A DNA stretch of 64,000 bases from Rhinopithecus roxellana (taxonomy: Eukaryota > Chordata > Mammalia > Primates > Cercopithecidae), in the NCBI RefSeq assembly GCF_007565055.1, contig NW_022141553.1, positions 124,001 through 188,000 on the forward strand. Reading direction: 5' to 3'. Positions within the stretch are counted from its first letter, which is position 1. Each line of letters starts with the position of its first letter. The notes below the pieces were generated by a model. That model did no database searches. It saw only the letters and a program-made list of their open reading frames with translations, and was not told where the DNA came from. The position numbers and the translations under genes were made by a program. Below are positions 40,407 through 53,800 of the stretch, piece by piece.

Positions 40407-41018
40407 CTCATTTTTATTGGATGATATTTCCATTGGCCCCATTGTTTCAAAGGGATCCGGAATATCTGTTCTCAGATTCCACACAAATAGGGATAGGCCA
40501 CGGCCCCACGAAATACAGCTGTAAACTTAGTGAGTTGAATTCACACATCACAAAGCGGTTACTCAGAAAGCTTCTTACTTTAGTAAGAGGAGGTTATTTT
40601 TGGTCTCGGAGCGCCACCGTTTTTCCTATTGCAGATTCAAGGAAACTCTGCTAGCAAGCTTCTCAGTGAAATCAGTGATGGACATCTGTGGGCTGAATTC
40701 ACCACAACAAAAGAAGTTTCTGGAGAAGGCATTCTCTGCAGGTTTCTCTGAGGAAGTTCCTTATTCACCATGCGATTCAACGATATCCAAGACATCACAT
40801 CAGAGATTCCTCAAAATGAGTGTTAGGAACTCCCCCGAGAAAGGGTGAAGTAACACTGTGAACTGAATTCACATATCACAAAGCAGTTTCTCAGAAAGCT
40901 TGACTCGGCTTTTTCTTGGAGGATATTCCGTTTCTCTTTCTATTCTTCCACGCCATCTGAAATATCACTTCTCGGAATCCACGGAAACATCCTTGAAACG
41001 ACTCCAAAAAACTGGTGT
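40407..41018 (-). repeat. Divergent alpha-like block, copy 2
   Basis: A second copy of the 38,187-38,805 block, offset about 2,215-2,220 bp, with the same landmarks (gggataggccacggcccc, ccacgccatctgaaatatc) and scattered one-base gains and losses. The normal-looking monomer just before it (from about 40,318) is also unusual, with gaggcctaagttgtaactc, so this copy may extend further left than copy 1. Confidence 0.8.
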
Positions 41019-43474
41019 AACTCTGTGAGATGAAGTCACACATCAGAAAGCAATCTCTCAGAAAGCTTCTGTCTAGTTAATTATCTGAGGATATTTCCTT
41101 TTCACCATGGGCCCAATAGTCTCTCCCAAATATCACTTTCCAGAATCCACGAAAAGAATGTTAGCAAAATGCTTCCTGAAGTCTAAGTTATAAATCTGTG
41201 AGATGAACTCACGAGATCAGAAAGAAGTTTCTCAGAAAGCTTCTTTCACGTTTTGAACGGATGAAATTTCCTTCATCAGCGTAGGCCTCAATGCTATCCA
41301 AGGAAGCCCTTCTCAGGTTCCTCAAACAGTGTTAATGGACTGCTCCACGAAACATAAGTGTAACTCTGTGAGATGAATTCACACATCACCAAGAAGTTTC
41401 TAAGAAAGCTTCTTTCTAATTTTTATCTGTGGATATTTCCATTGTCACCGTAGGTTCATTGCACTATGAAGTATCTATTTGCAGATTACCAGAAAACTGT
41501 GTTAACAGACTGATCACTGAAGAGAAAAAGTGTAACTCTGTGAGGTGCATTCACACATGGCAGTGCAGTTTCTCAGAAAGCTTCTCTTTAGTTATTATGT
41601 GAGGACATTTCCTTTTTCACCATAGCCCTCAATGAGCTCCCAAATATACCTTTGCAGAATCCACGACAACAGTGTTAGCAAACTGTTCCAAGAAGGGAAG
41701 AGTGGAACTCTGTGTGATGAAGTCACACTTCAGAAGCAATCTCTCAGAAAGCTTCTCTCTAGTTATTATGTGAGGATATTTCCTTTTTCACCATGGGCCC
41801 TTAGGTGCTCCCAAATATCACTTTCCAGATTCCACGAAAGAGTGTTAGCAAGCTGCTTCCTGAAGTCTAAGTTATAAGTCTGTGAGATGAACTCACAGAT
41901 CAGAAAGAAGTTTCTCAGAAAGCTTCTTTCACGTTTTGAACGGATGAAATTTCCTTCATCAGCGTAGGCCTCAATGCGATCCAAGGAAGCCCTTCTCAGG
42001 TTCCTCAAAGACAGTGTAATGGACTGCTCCACGAAACATAAGTGTAACTCTGTGAGATGAATTCACACATCACCAAGAAGTTTCTACGAATGCTTCTTTC
42101 TATGTTTTATCTCTGGATATTTCCTTTGTCACCGTAAGGTTCATTGCGACTATGAAGTATCTAATTTGCAGATTCCAGCAAACTGTGTTAACAGACTGAT
42201 CATTGAAGAGAAACGTGTAACTCTGTGAGGTGCATTCACACATGGCAGTGCAGTTTCTCAGAAAGCTTCTCTTTAGTTATTATGTGAGGACATTTCCTTT
42301 TTCACCATAGCCCTCAATGAGCTCCCAAATATACCTTTGCAGAATCCACGACAACAGTGTTAGCAAACTGTTCCAAGAAGGGAAGGGTGGAACTCTGTGT
42401 GATGAAGTCACACTTCAGAAAGCAATCTCTCAGAAAGCTTCTCTCTAGTTATTATGTGAGGATATTTCCTTTTTCACCATGGGCCCCTATGGGCTCCCAA
42501 ATATCACTTTCCAGATTCCAAGAAAAGAGTGTTAGCAAACTGCTTCCTGAAGTCTAAGTTATAAGTCTGTGAGATGAACTCACAGAATCAGAAAGAAGTT
42601 TCTCAGAAAGCTTCTTTCACGTTTTGAACGGATGAAATTTCCTTCATCAGCGTAGGCCTCAATGCGATCCAAGGAATGCCCTTCTCAGGTTCCTCAAAGA
42701 CAGTGTTAATGGACTGCTCCACCAAACATAAGTGTAACTCTGTGAGATGAATTCACACATCACCAAGAAGTTTCTAAGAAAGCTTCTTTCTTGTTTTAAT
42801 CGGTGGATATTTCCTTTGTCACCGTAAGCTTCATTGCACTATGAAGTATCTATTGCAGATTACCAGAAAACTGTGTTAAAAGACTGATCACTGAAGAGAA
42901 AAGTGTAACTCTGTGAGGTGCATTCACACATGGCAATGCAGTTTCTCAGAAAGCTTCTCTTTAGTTATTATATGAGGATATTTCCTTTTTCACCATAGCC
43001 CTCAATGAGCTCCCAAATATACCTTTGCAGAATCCTCTACAACAGTGTTAGCAAACTGTTCCAAGAAGGGAAGGGTGGAACTCTGTGTGATGAAGTCACA
43101 CATTCAGTAAAGCAATCTCTCAGAAATCCTTTCTCTCGTTATTATGTGAGGATATTTCGTTTTTCAACATGGACCCCTATGGGCTCCCAAATATCACTTT
43201 CCAGATTCCACGAAAAGAGTGTTAGCAAACTGCTTCCTGAAGTCTAAGTTATAAGTCTGTGAGATGAACTCACAGATCAGAAAGAATGTTTCTCAGAAAG
43301 CTTCTTTCACGTTTTGAACGGATGAAATTTCCTTCATCAGCGTAGGCCTCAATGCGATCCAAGGAAGCCCTTCTCAGGGACCTCAAAGACAGTGTTAATG
43401 GACTGCTCCACGAAACATAAGAGTAACTCTGTGAGATGAAATCACACATCACCAAGAAGTTTCTGAGAGAGCTT

Positions 43475-43487
43475 CTTTATTGTTTTC
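43475..43487 (+). repeat. L1 target-site duplication, left copy
   Basis: The sequence is ctttattgttttc, next to the T tract of the - strand L1. It matches ctttcttgttttc at 49,660-49,672 in 12 of 13 bases. The parental satellite string is cttctttctagttttcatctg. Confidence 0.8.
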
Positions 43488-43729
43488 TTTTTTTTTATTA
43501 TTATACTTTAAGTTCTAGGGTACATGTGCATAACGTGCAGCTTTGTTACATATGTATACTTATGCCATGTTGGTGTGCTGCACCCATCAACTCGTCAGCA
43601 CCCATCAATTCATCATTTATATCATTTATAACTCCCCAATGCAATCCCTCCCTCCTCCCCCCTCCCCCCTCCCCATGATAGGCCCAAGTGCGTGATGTTC
43701 CCCTTCCCGAGTCCAAGTGATCTCATTGT
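43488..43729 (-). other. L1 3'UTR and short A tail
   Basis: Lies between the ORF2 stop and the insertion point. The T run at 43,488-43,496 is the A tail (nine bases), preceded in L1 sense by aagtataataat. At about 43,585-43,610 the unit cacccatcaa(c/t)tcgtcag occurs as an imperfect direct repeat, as in older primate L1 3' ends. Confidence 0.9.
43646..43674 (-). other. G-rich polypurine tract of L1 3'UTR (possible G-quadruplex)
   Basis: On the - strand the tract has consecutive G runs of 4, 6, 6, 2, 3 and 3 separated by single A residues. It is the conserved L1 3'UTR polypurine tract, and its pattern permits a four-stranded G structure. Confidence 0.8.
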
Positions 43730-44756
43730 TCAGTTCCCACCTATGAGTGAGAACATGCGGTGTTTGGTTTTCTGTTCTTGTGATAGTTTGCTAAGAAGGA
43801 TGGTTTCCAGCTGCATCCATGTCCCTACAAAGGAGGCAAACTCATCCTTTTTTATGGCTGCAAAGTATTCCATGGTGTATATGTGCCACATTTTCTTAAT
43901 CCAGTCTGTCACAGATGGACATTTGGGTTGATTCCAAGTCTTTGCTATTGTGAATAGTGCCGCAATAAACATACGTGTACATGTGTCTTTGTAGTAGAAT
44001 AATTTATAATCCTTTGGGTATATACCCAGTAGTGGGATGGCTGGGTCATATGGTACATCTAGTTCTAGATCCTTGAGGAATTGCCATACTGTTTTCCATA
44101 ATGGTTGAACTAGTTTACAATCCCACCAACAGTGTAAAAGTGTTCCTATTTCTCCACATCCTCTCCAACACCTGTTGTTTCCTGACTTCTTAATGATTGC
44201 CATTCTAACTGGTGTGAGATGGTATCTGATTGTGGTTTTGATTTGCATTTCTCTGATGGCGAGTGACGATGAGCATTTTTTCATGTGTCTGTTGGCTGTA
44301 TGAATATCTTCTTTTGAGAAATGTCTGTTCATATCCTTTCCCCACTTTTTGATGGGGTTGTTTGTTTTTTTCTCGTATATTTGTTTGAGTTCTTTGTCGA
44401 TTCTGGATATTAGCCCTTTGTCAGATGAGTAGGTTGCAAAAATTTTCTCCCATTCTGTAGGTTGCCTGTTCACTCTGATGGTAGTTTCTTTTGCTGTGCA
44501 AAAGCTCTTTAGTTTAATTAGATCCCATTTGTCAATTTTTGCTTTTGCTGCCGTTGCTTTTGGTGTTTTAGACATGAAGTCCTTGCCCATGCCTATGTCC
44601 TGAATGGTACTACCTAGATTTTCTCCTAGGGTTTTGTATGGTATTAGGTCTAACATTTAAGTCTCTAATCCATCTTGAATTAATCTTCGTATAAGGGGTA
44701 AGGAAAGGATCCAGTTTCAGCTTTCTACTTATGGCTAGCCAATTTTCCCAGCATCA

Positions 44757-46790
<2,034 letters not shown>

Positions 46791-47360
46791 CTAGTAGTTA
46801 TTCAGGAGCAGGTTGTTCAGTTTCCATGTAGTTGAGCGGTTTTGATTGAGTTTCTTAGTCCTGAGTTTTAGTTTGATTGCACTGTGGTCTGAGAGACAGT
46901 TTGTTATAATTTCTGTTCTTGTACATTTGCTGAGGAGTGCTTTACTTCCACTTATGTGGTCAATTTAGGAATAAGTGCGATGTGGTGTTGAGAAGAATGT
47001 ATATTCTGTTGATTTGAGGTGGAGAGTTCTATAGATGTCTATTAGGTCCGCTTGGTGCAGAGATGAGTTCAATTCCTGGATATCCTTGTTAACTTTCTGT
47101 CTCGTTGATCTGTCTAATGTTGACAGCGGAGTGTTGAAGTCTCCCATTATTATTGTATGGGAGTCTAAGTCTCTTTGTAAGTCTCTAAGGACTTGCTTTA
47201 TGAATCTGGGTGCTCCTGTATTGGGTGCATATATATTTAGGAGAGTTAGCTCTTCCTGTTGAATTGATCCCTTTACCATCATGTAATGGCCTTCTTTGTC
47301 TCTTTTGAACTTTGATGGTTTAAAGTCTGTTTTATCAGAGACAAGGATTGCAACCCCTGC

Positions 47361-47367
47361 TTTTTTT
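47361..47367 (-). other. ORF2 frameshift in A7 homopolymer
   Basis: The + strand has seven T (seven A in L1 sense) in the endonuclease region. The frame leaves the expected …QKKAGVAILV path here and regains it in the other frame, so one base has been gained. Confidence 0.85.
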
Positions 47368-47572
47368 GTTCTCCATTTGCTTGGTAGATCTTCCTCCATC
47401 CCTTTATTTTGAGCCTATGTATGTCTCTGCATGTAAGATGGGTCTCCTGAATACAGCAGACTGATGGGTCTTGACTCTTGATCCAGTTTGCCAGTCTGTG
47501 TCTTTTAATTGGAGCATTTAGTCCATTAACATTTAAGGTTAATATTGTTATGTGTGAACATGATCCTGCCAT

Positions 47573-47635
47573 TATGATATTAACTGGTTATTTTGCTCGT
47601 TAGTTGATGCAGTTTCTTCCTAGCCTCGATGGTCT
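47573..47635 (-). other. L1 inter-ORF spacer
   Basis: These 63 bases separate the ORF1 stop from the ORF2 start, the usual spacing in primate L1. In intact elements ORF2 is translated by reinitiation after ORF1. Confidence 0.85.
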
Positions 47636-48652
47636 TTACATTTTGGCATGTTTTTGCAATGGCTGGTACCGGTTGTTCCTTTCCATGTTTAGGGCTTCCT
47701 TCAGGGTCTCTTGTAAGGCAGGCCTGGTGGTGACAAAATCTCTAAGCATTTGCTTATCTGTAAAGGATTTTATTTCTCCTTCACTGATGAAACTTAGTTT
47801 GGCTGGATATGAAATTCTGGGTTTAAAATTCTTTTCTTTAAGAACGTTGAATATTGGCCCCCACTCTCTTCTGGCTTGTAGAGTTTCTGCCGAGAGATCT
47901 GCTGTTAGTCTGATGGGCTTCCCTTTGTGGGTAACCCGACCTTTCTCTCTGGCTGCCCTTAAGATTTTTTCCTTCATTTCAACTTTGGTGAATCTGGCAA
48001 TTATGTGTCTTGGAGTTGCTCTTCTGGAGGAGTATCTTTGTGGCGTTCTCTGTATTTCCTGAATTTGAATGTTGGCCTGCCCTACTAGGTTGGGGAAGTT
48101 CTCCTGGATGATTTCCTGAAGAGTGTTTTCCAACTTGGTTCCATTTTCCCCCTCACTTTCAGGCACCCCAATCAGACGTAGATTTGGTCTTTTTACGTAA
48201 TCCCATACTTCTTGCAGGCTTTGCTCATTTCTTTTTCTTCTTTTTTCTTTTGGTTTCTCTTCTCGCTTCATTTCATTCATTTGATCTTCAATCGCTGATA
48301 CTCTTTCTTCCAGTTGATCGAGTCGGTTACTGAAGCTTGTGCATTTGTCACGTATTTCTCGTGTCATGGTTTTCATCTCTGTCATTTCGTTTATAATCTT
48401 CTCTGCATTAATTAGTCTAGCTGTCAATTCTTCCACTCTTTTTTCAAGATGTTTAGTTTCTTTGCGCTGGGTACGTAATTCCTCCTTTAGCTCTGATAAG
48501 TTTGATGGACTGAAGCCTTCTTCTCTCCTCTCGTCCAAGTCATTCTCTGACCAGCTTTGATCCGTTGCTGGCGATGGGCTGCGCTCCTTTGCAGGGGGAG
48601 ATGCGCTCTTATTTTTTGAATTTCCAGCTTTTCTGCCCAGCTTCTTCCCCAT
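47636..48652 (-). CDS. ORF1: L1 ORF1 protein (RNA-binding trimer), intact frame
   Basis: An uninterrupted 338-codon frame from MGKKLGRKAGNSK to NHxx-type …PLQKHAKM, the same length as the human ORF1 protein. ORF1p is a trimeric RNA chaperone that coats L1 RNA in cytoplasmic particles. Expected layout: a basic N-terminal tail (about 1-50, with the proline/serine stretch SASPPAKERSPSP), a coiled coil (about 52-153, rich in heptads of Leu/Ile/Met with Glu/Lys), an RRM (about 157-252, including VWDYVKRPNLRLIGVPE and RYSSRRATPRHIIARFTKVE), and a C-terminal domain (about 260-325, including REWGPIFNVLKEKNFKPRIS). The RRM and C-terminal parts are near the primate consensus. The N-terminal 130 residues are strongly lineage-specific and unlike the youngest human elements. 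It is an L1 gene and not a host gene. Whether it is expressed is unknown; the 5'UTR is nearly complete. Confidence 0.95.
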   Translation of the reverse strand: MGKKLGRKAGNSKNKSASPPAKERSPSPATDQSWSENDLDERREEGFSPSNLSELKEELRTQRKETKHLEKRVEELTARLINAEKIINEMTEMKTMTREIRDKCTSFSNRLDQLEERVSAIEDQMNEMKREEKPKEKRRKRNEQSLQEVWDYVKRPNLRLIGVPESEGENGTKLENTLQEIIQENFPNLVGQANIQIQEIQRTPQRYSSRRATPRHIIARFTKVEMKEKILRAAREKGRVTHKGKPIRLTADLSAETLQARREWGPIFNVLKEKNFKPRISYPAKLSFISEGEIKSFTDKQMLRDFVTTRPALQETLKEALNMERNNRYQPLQKHAKM

Positions 48653-49659
48653 CTTTGTGGTTTTATCTGTCTCTGGTCTTTGATGGTGGTGACGTACTGA
48701 TGGGGTTTTGGTATAGGTGTCCTTCCTGTTTGATAGTTTTCCTTCTGACAGTCAGAAGGACTGTCTGTTGGTCTGTTGGAGATTGCTTGAGGTCCACTCC
48801 AGACCCTGTTTGCCTGGGTATCAGCAGCAGAGTTTGCCGAAGATGGAATATTGCTGAACAGCGAGTGTACCTGTCTGATTCTTCCTTTGGAAGTTTCCTC
48901 TCAGGGGTGTACTCCACCCTGTGAGGTGTGGGGTGTCAGACTGCCCCTAGTGGGGGATTTCTCCCAGCTAGGCTACTCAGGGGTCAGGGATACACCTGAG
49001 TAGGCAGTCTGTCCGATCTCAGATCTCAACCTCCACGTTGGGAGATCCACGGCTCTCCCCAAAGCTGTCAGACAGTGTCGTTCGCGTCTGCACCGGCTCC
49101 CGCTACTTCCCCTGTTGGTCTTCAGCTGTGCGCTGTCCCCAGAGGTGGAGACTACGGAGACAGGCAGGCTTCCTTGAGCTGCTGTGAGCTCCACCCAGTT
49201 CGAGCTTCCCAGCGGCTTTGTTTACCTACTTAAGCCTCAGCAATGGCGGGCGCCCCTCCCCCAGCCTCGCTGCTGCCTTGCGGATAGATAGCGGCAGACT
49301 GCTGTGTTAGCAATGAGGGAGGCTTCGTGGGCGTGGGACCCTCCCGGCCAGGTGTGGGATATATTCTCCTGGTGTGCCTGTATGCTTACAGCGCAGTATT
49401 GGGGTGGGAGTTACCCGATTTTCCAGGTGTTGTGTGTCTCAGTTCCCCTGGCTAGGAAAACGGATCCCCTTCCCTCTTGCGCTTCCAGGTGAGGCGATGC
49501 CTCGCCCTGCTTCAGCTCTCGCTGGTCAGGCTGCAGCAGCTGACCAGCACCAACTGTCCGGCACCCCTAGTGAGATGACCCCAGTACCTCAGTTGAAAAT
49601 GCAGAAATCACCGGTCTTCTGTGTCGCTCGCGCTGAGAGATGGAGACTGGAGCTGTTCC
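48653..49659 (-). promoter_or_regulatory. L1 5'UTR (internal promoter region), 5'-trimmed
   Basis: About 1 kb of GC- and CpG-richer sequence upstream of ORF1, clearly different in composition from the AT-rich satellite. Recognisable L1 5'UTR strings in L1 sense include caaggcagcagcgaggctgg, gggaggggcgcccgccattg, ggtaaacaaagccgctggga and atcgcctcacctgg. In primates this region holds the sense promoter and, further in, an antisense promoter. The extreme 5' start with its YY1 site is missing, which would affect accurate transcription start. I found no convincing antisense gene in it. Confidence 0.9.
48741..48759. other. Perfect 9-bp inverted repeat in L1 5'UTR
   Basis: The sequence ccttctgac-a-gtcagaagg is a palindrome with a one-base centre, about 90 bases upstream of the ORF1 start. 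No function is assigned. Confidence 0.7.
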
Positions 49660-49672
49660 CTTTCTTGTTTTC
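49660..49672 (+). repeat. L1 target-site duplication, right copy
   Basis: The sequence is ctttcttgttttc, matching 43,475-43,487 with one mismatch. It runs on directly into normal D-tail satellite (atctgcggatatttcctttg). Confidence 0.8.
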
Positions 49673-50336
49673 ATCTGCGGATATTTCCTTTGTCACCGTA
49701 AGGTTCATGGCGCTATGAAGTATCTAATTGCAGATTTCCAGAAAACTGTGTTAACAAACTGATCACTGAAGAGAAAAGTGTAACTCTGTGAGTTACACTC
49801 ACTCATGGCAATGCACTTTCTCAGAAGGCTTCTTTCCAGTATCGATCTGAGGATATTTCCTTTTTCACCATACCCCTCAATGAGCTCCCAAATAGAAGTT
49901 TGCAGAATCCAAGACAACAGTGTTAGCAAACTATTCCAGGAAGGGAAGGGTGGAACTCTGTGTGATGAAGTCACACATTAGAAAGCAATCTCTCAGAAAG
50001 CTTCTCTCTAGTTATTATGTGAGGATATTTCCTTTTTCACCATGGGCCCCTATGGTATCCCAATATCACTTTCCAGATTCGACGACAAGAGTGTTAGCAA
50101 ACTGCTTCCTGAAATCTAAGTTATAAGTCTGTGAGATGAACTCACAGATCAGAAAGAAGTTTCTCATAAAGCTTCTTATACGTTTTGAACTGATGAAAAT
50201 TTCTTTACCAGCGTAGGCCTCAATGTGATCCAAAGAAGCCCTACTCAAGTTCCTCAAAGACAGTGTTAATGGACTGCTCCACGAAACATAAGTGTAACTC
50301 TGTGAGATAAATTCACACATCAACAAGAAGTTTCTA

Positions 50337-50850
50337 TGAAAGCTTCTTTCTAGTTTTCATCTGAGGATATTTCCTTTGACATCGTAAGCTTCATTGCGCT
50401 ATGAAATATCTAATTGCAGATTTCCCGAAAACTGTGTTAACAAACTGATCACTGAAAAGAAACGTGTAACTCTCTGAGTTGCATTCATACACTGGCAACG
50501 CAGTTTCTCAGAAAGCTTGTCTCTAGTTATTATGTGAGGATAATTCCTTTTTCACCATGGTCCTCTAGGCGTTCCGAAATATCACTTTCCAGAATCCACG
50601 AAAAGAGTGTTAGCAAACTTCTTCCTGAAGTCTAAGTTATAAGTCTGTGAGATGAACTCACAGATCAGAAAGAAGTTTCTCAGAAACCTTCCTTCTCGTT
50701 TTGAACTGATGAAATTTCCTTTATCAGCATAGGCCATAATGCGATCCAAAGAAGCCCTTCTCAGGTTCCTCAAAGACAGTGTTAATTTACTGCTCCACGA
50801 AACATAAATGTAACCCTGTGAGATGAATTCACACATCACCAAGAAGTTTC
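50337..50850 (-). repeat. Trimeric unit lacking monomer C
   Basis: Two A monomers lie 516 bp apart. Near 50,505-50,530 the head of D (cgcagtttctcagaaagctt) leads straight into the B tail (gtctctagttattatgtgagg … ccatggtcctc). Monomer C is absent, an in-register loss. Confidence 0.8.
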
Positions 50851-53800
50851 CAAGAAAGCTTCTTTCTAGTTTTCATCTGAGGATATTTCCTTTGACACAG
50901 TAAGCTTCATTGTGCTATGAAATATCTAATTGCAGATTTCCGGAAAACTTAGCAAACTGATCACTGAAGAGAAACGTGTAACAACGTGAGTTGCATTAAC
51001 CCATGGCAATGCAGTTTCTCAGAAAGCTTCTCTTTAGTTATCATGGGAGGATATTTCCTTTGTCACATAGCCCTTAAAGAGCTCCCATATATTCCTTTGC
51101 AGAATCCACGACAACAGTGTTAGGAAACTGTTTCAAGAAGGGAAGTGTGGAACTCAGTGTGTTGAAGTCACACATCAGAAAGCAATCTCTCAGAAAGCTT
51201 CTCTCTCGTTATCATGTGAGGATATTACCTTTTTCACCATGGGCCCTAAGGGGTCCCAAATATCACTTTCCAGATTCCACGAAAAGACTGTTACCAAACT
51301 GCTTCCTGAAGTCTAAGTTATAAGTCTTTGAGATGAACTCAGAGATCAGAAAGAAGTTTCTCAGAAAATTTCTTTCACGTTTTGAATGGATGTAATTTCC
51401 TTTATCAGCGTAGGCCTCAATGCGATCCAAGAAGCCCTTCTCAGGTTCTTCAAAGACAGTGTTAATGGACTGCTCCACGAAACATAAGTGTAACTTTGTC
51501 AGATGAATTCAGAGATCACCAAGAAGTTTCTAAGAAAGCTTCTGTCTATTTTTCAGTTGAGGATATTTGCTTTGTCACCTTAAGCTTCATTGCGATAAGA
51601 GTTATCACATTGCAGATTTGCAGAAAACTTAGTTAGCAGACTGATCATTGAAGAGAAAGGTGTAACTCTGTGCGTTGCGTTCACTCACGGCAATGCAGTT
51701 TCTCAGAAGGCTTCTTTCCAGTTTTGAACTGAGGATATATCCGTTTTCACCATATATCTCAATGAGCTCCCAAATATACCTCTGCAGAATACACGACAAC
51801 AGTGTTAGCAAACTGTTCCAAGAAGATAAGGGTGGAACTATGTGTGATGAAGTCACACATCAGAAAGCAATCTCTCAGAAGGCTTCTCTCTAGTGATTAT
51901 GTGAGGATATTTCCTTTTGCAGCATGAGCCCCTATGGGCTCCCAAGTATCATTTTCCAGAATCCATGAAAAGTGTTCGTAAACTGCTTCCTGAAGTCTAA
52001 GTTATAAGTCTGTGAGATGAACTCACAGATCAGAAAGAAGATTCTCAGAAAGCTTCTTTCACGTTTTGAACGGATGAAATGTCCTTTATCAGCGTAGGCC
52101 TCAATGCGATCCAAAGAAGCCCTTCTCAGGTTCCTCAAAGACAGTGTTAATGGACTGCTCCAGGAAATATAAGTGTAACTCTGTGAGATGAATTCACACA
52201 TCACCAAGAAGTTTCCAAGAAAGCTTCTTTGTAGTTTTCATCTGAGGATATTTCCTTTGACACCATAAGTTTCATTGCGCTAAGAAATATCCCGAGGCAG
52301 ATTTCCAGAAAACTATGTTAGCAAGGTAATCACTGAAGAGAAACGTGTAACTCTGTGAGTTGCATTCATACATGGCAACGCAGTTTCTCAGAGAGCTTCT
52401 CTTTAGTTATTATGTGAGGATATTTGCTTTTTTACCATAGCCGTCAATGAGCCCCAAAATATACCTCGGCAGAATATATGACAACAGTGTTAGCAAACTG
52501 TTCCAAGAAGTGAAAGATGGAACTCTGTGTGATGAAGTCACACTTCAGAAAGCAATCTCTCAGAAAGCTTCTCTCCAGTTATTATGTGAGGATATTTCCT
52601 TTTTCACCATGGCACCCTATGGGCTCCCAAATATCACTTCCCAGATTCCACGAAAAGAGTGTTAGCAAACTGCTTGCTGAAATCTAAGTTATAAGTCTGT
52701 GAGATGAACTCACAGAATCAGACAGAATGTTTCTCAGAAAGCCTCTTTCACGTTTTGAACGGATGAAATTTCCTTCATCAGCGTAGGCCTCAATGCGGTC
52801 CAAAGAAGCCCTTCTCAGTTTCCTCAAAGACAGTGTTAATGGACTGCTCCAAGAAACATAAGTGTAACTCTGTGAGATGAATTCACACATCACCAAAAAG
52901 TTTCTAAGAAAGCTTTTTTCTAGTTTTCATCTGTGGATATTTCCTTTGTCACCATAATCTTCATTGCGCTAATAGGTATCCCATTGCAGATTTCCAGAAA
53001 ACTTAGTTAGCAAACTGATCACTCAAGAGAAACGTGTAACTCTGTGAGTTGCATTCACTCATGGCAATGCAGTTTCTCAGAAAGCTTCTCTTTAGTTATT
53101 ATGTGAGGATATTTCCTTTTTCATCATAGCCCTCAAAGAGCTCCCATATATTCCTTTGCAGAATCCACGACAACAGTGTTGGCAATCTGTTCCAAGAAGG
53201 GAACGGTGGAACTCTGTGTGATGAAGTCACACATCAGAAAGCAATCTCTCAGAAAGCTTCTCTCTAGTTATATGTGAGGATATTTCCTTTTTCACCATGG
53301 GCCCCTAAGGGCTCCCAAATATCACTTTCCAGTATCCACGAAAAGAGTGTTAGCAAACTGCTTCCTGAAGTCTAAGTAATAAGTGAGTGAGATGAACTCA
53401 CAGATCAGAAAGAAGTTTCTCAGAAAGCTTCTTTCACGTTTTGAACGGATGAAATTTCCTTTATCAGTGTAGGCCTCAAAGCGATCAAAGGAAGCCCTTC
53501 TCAGGTTCCTCAAAGACAGTGTTAATTGACTGCTCCATGAAACATAAGTGTAACTTTGTGAGATGAATTCACACATCACTAAGAAGTTTCTAAGAAACTT
53601 GTTTCTAGTTTTCATCCATGGATATTTCCTTTGTCACGGTAAGGTTCATTGCCCTATGAAGTATCTAATTGCATATTTCCAGAAAACTGTGTTATCAAAC
53701 TGATCACTGAAGAGCAAAGTATAACTCTGAGAGTTGCATTCACACATGGCAACGCAGTTTTTCAGAAAGCTTCTCTTTAGTTATTATGTGAGGATACTTC

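Larger units (their letters stand above)
30420..43474 (-). repeat. Alpha satellite array, - arm, proximal part
   Basis: The same A-B-C-D family as the + arm, but reverse-complemented. Monomer A is recognised by ccacgaaacataagtgtaac and ttgaacggatgaaatttcc, C by gaagggaagggtggaactctg, and D by aaactgatcactgaagag. Unit spacing is again ~687 bp. Between about 37.2 and 43.4 kb the copies are more alike than elsewhere: A monomers share ccttcatcagcg, and D monomers share gtgaggtgcattcacacatgg. That marks a locally homogenised sub-array. Two divergent blocks are embedded at 38.2 and 40.4 kb. Confidence 0.95.

Noticed and set aside
47604..48062. 152-residue + strand frame opposite L1 ORF1
   Set aside because: It lies wholly antisense to the intact ORF1 and reflects that gene's codons. 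No independent support.
49374..49718. 114-residue + strand frame over the L1 5'UTR end, crossing into satellite
   Set aside because: Position on the antisense side of the L1 promoter raised the idea of an ORF0-like product, but the frame runs across the insertion boundary and shows no similarity I can recognise.
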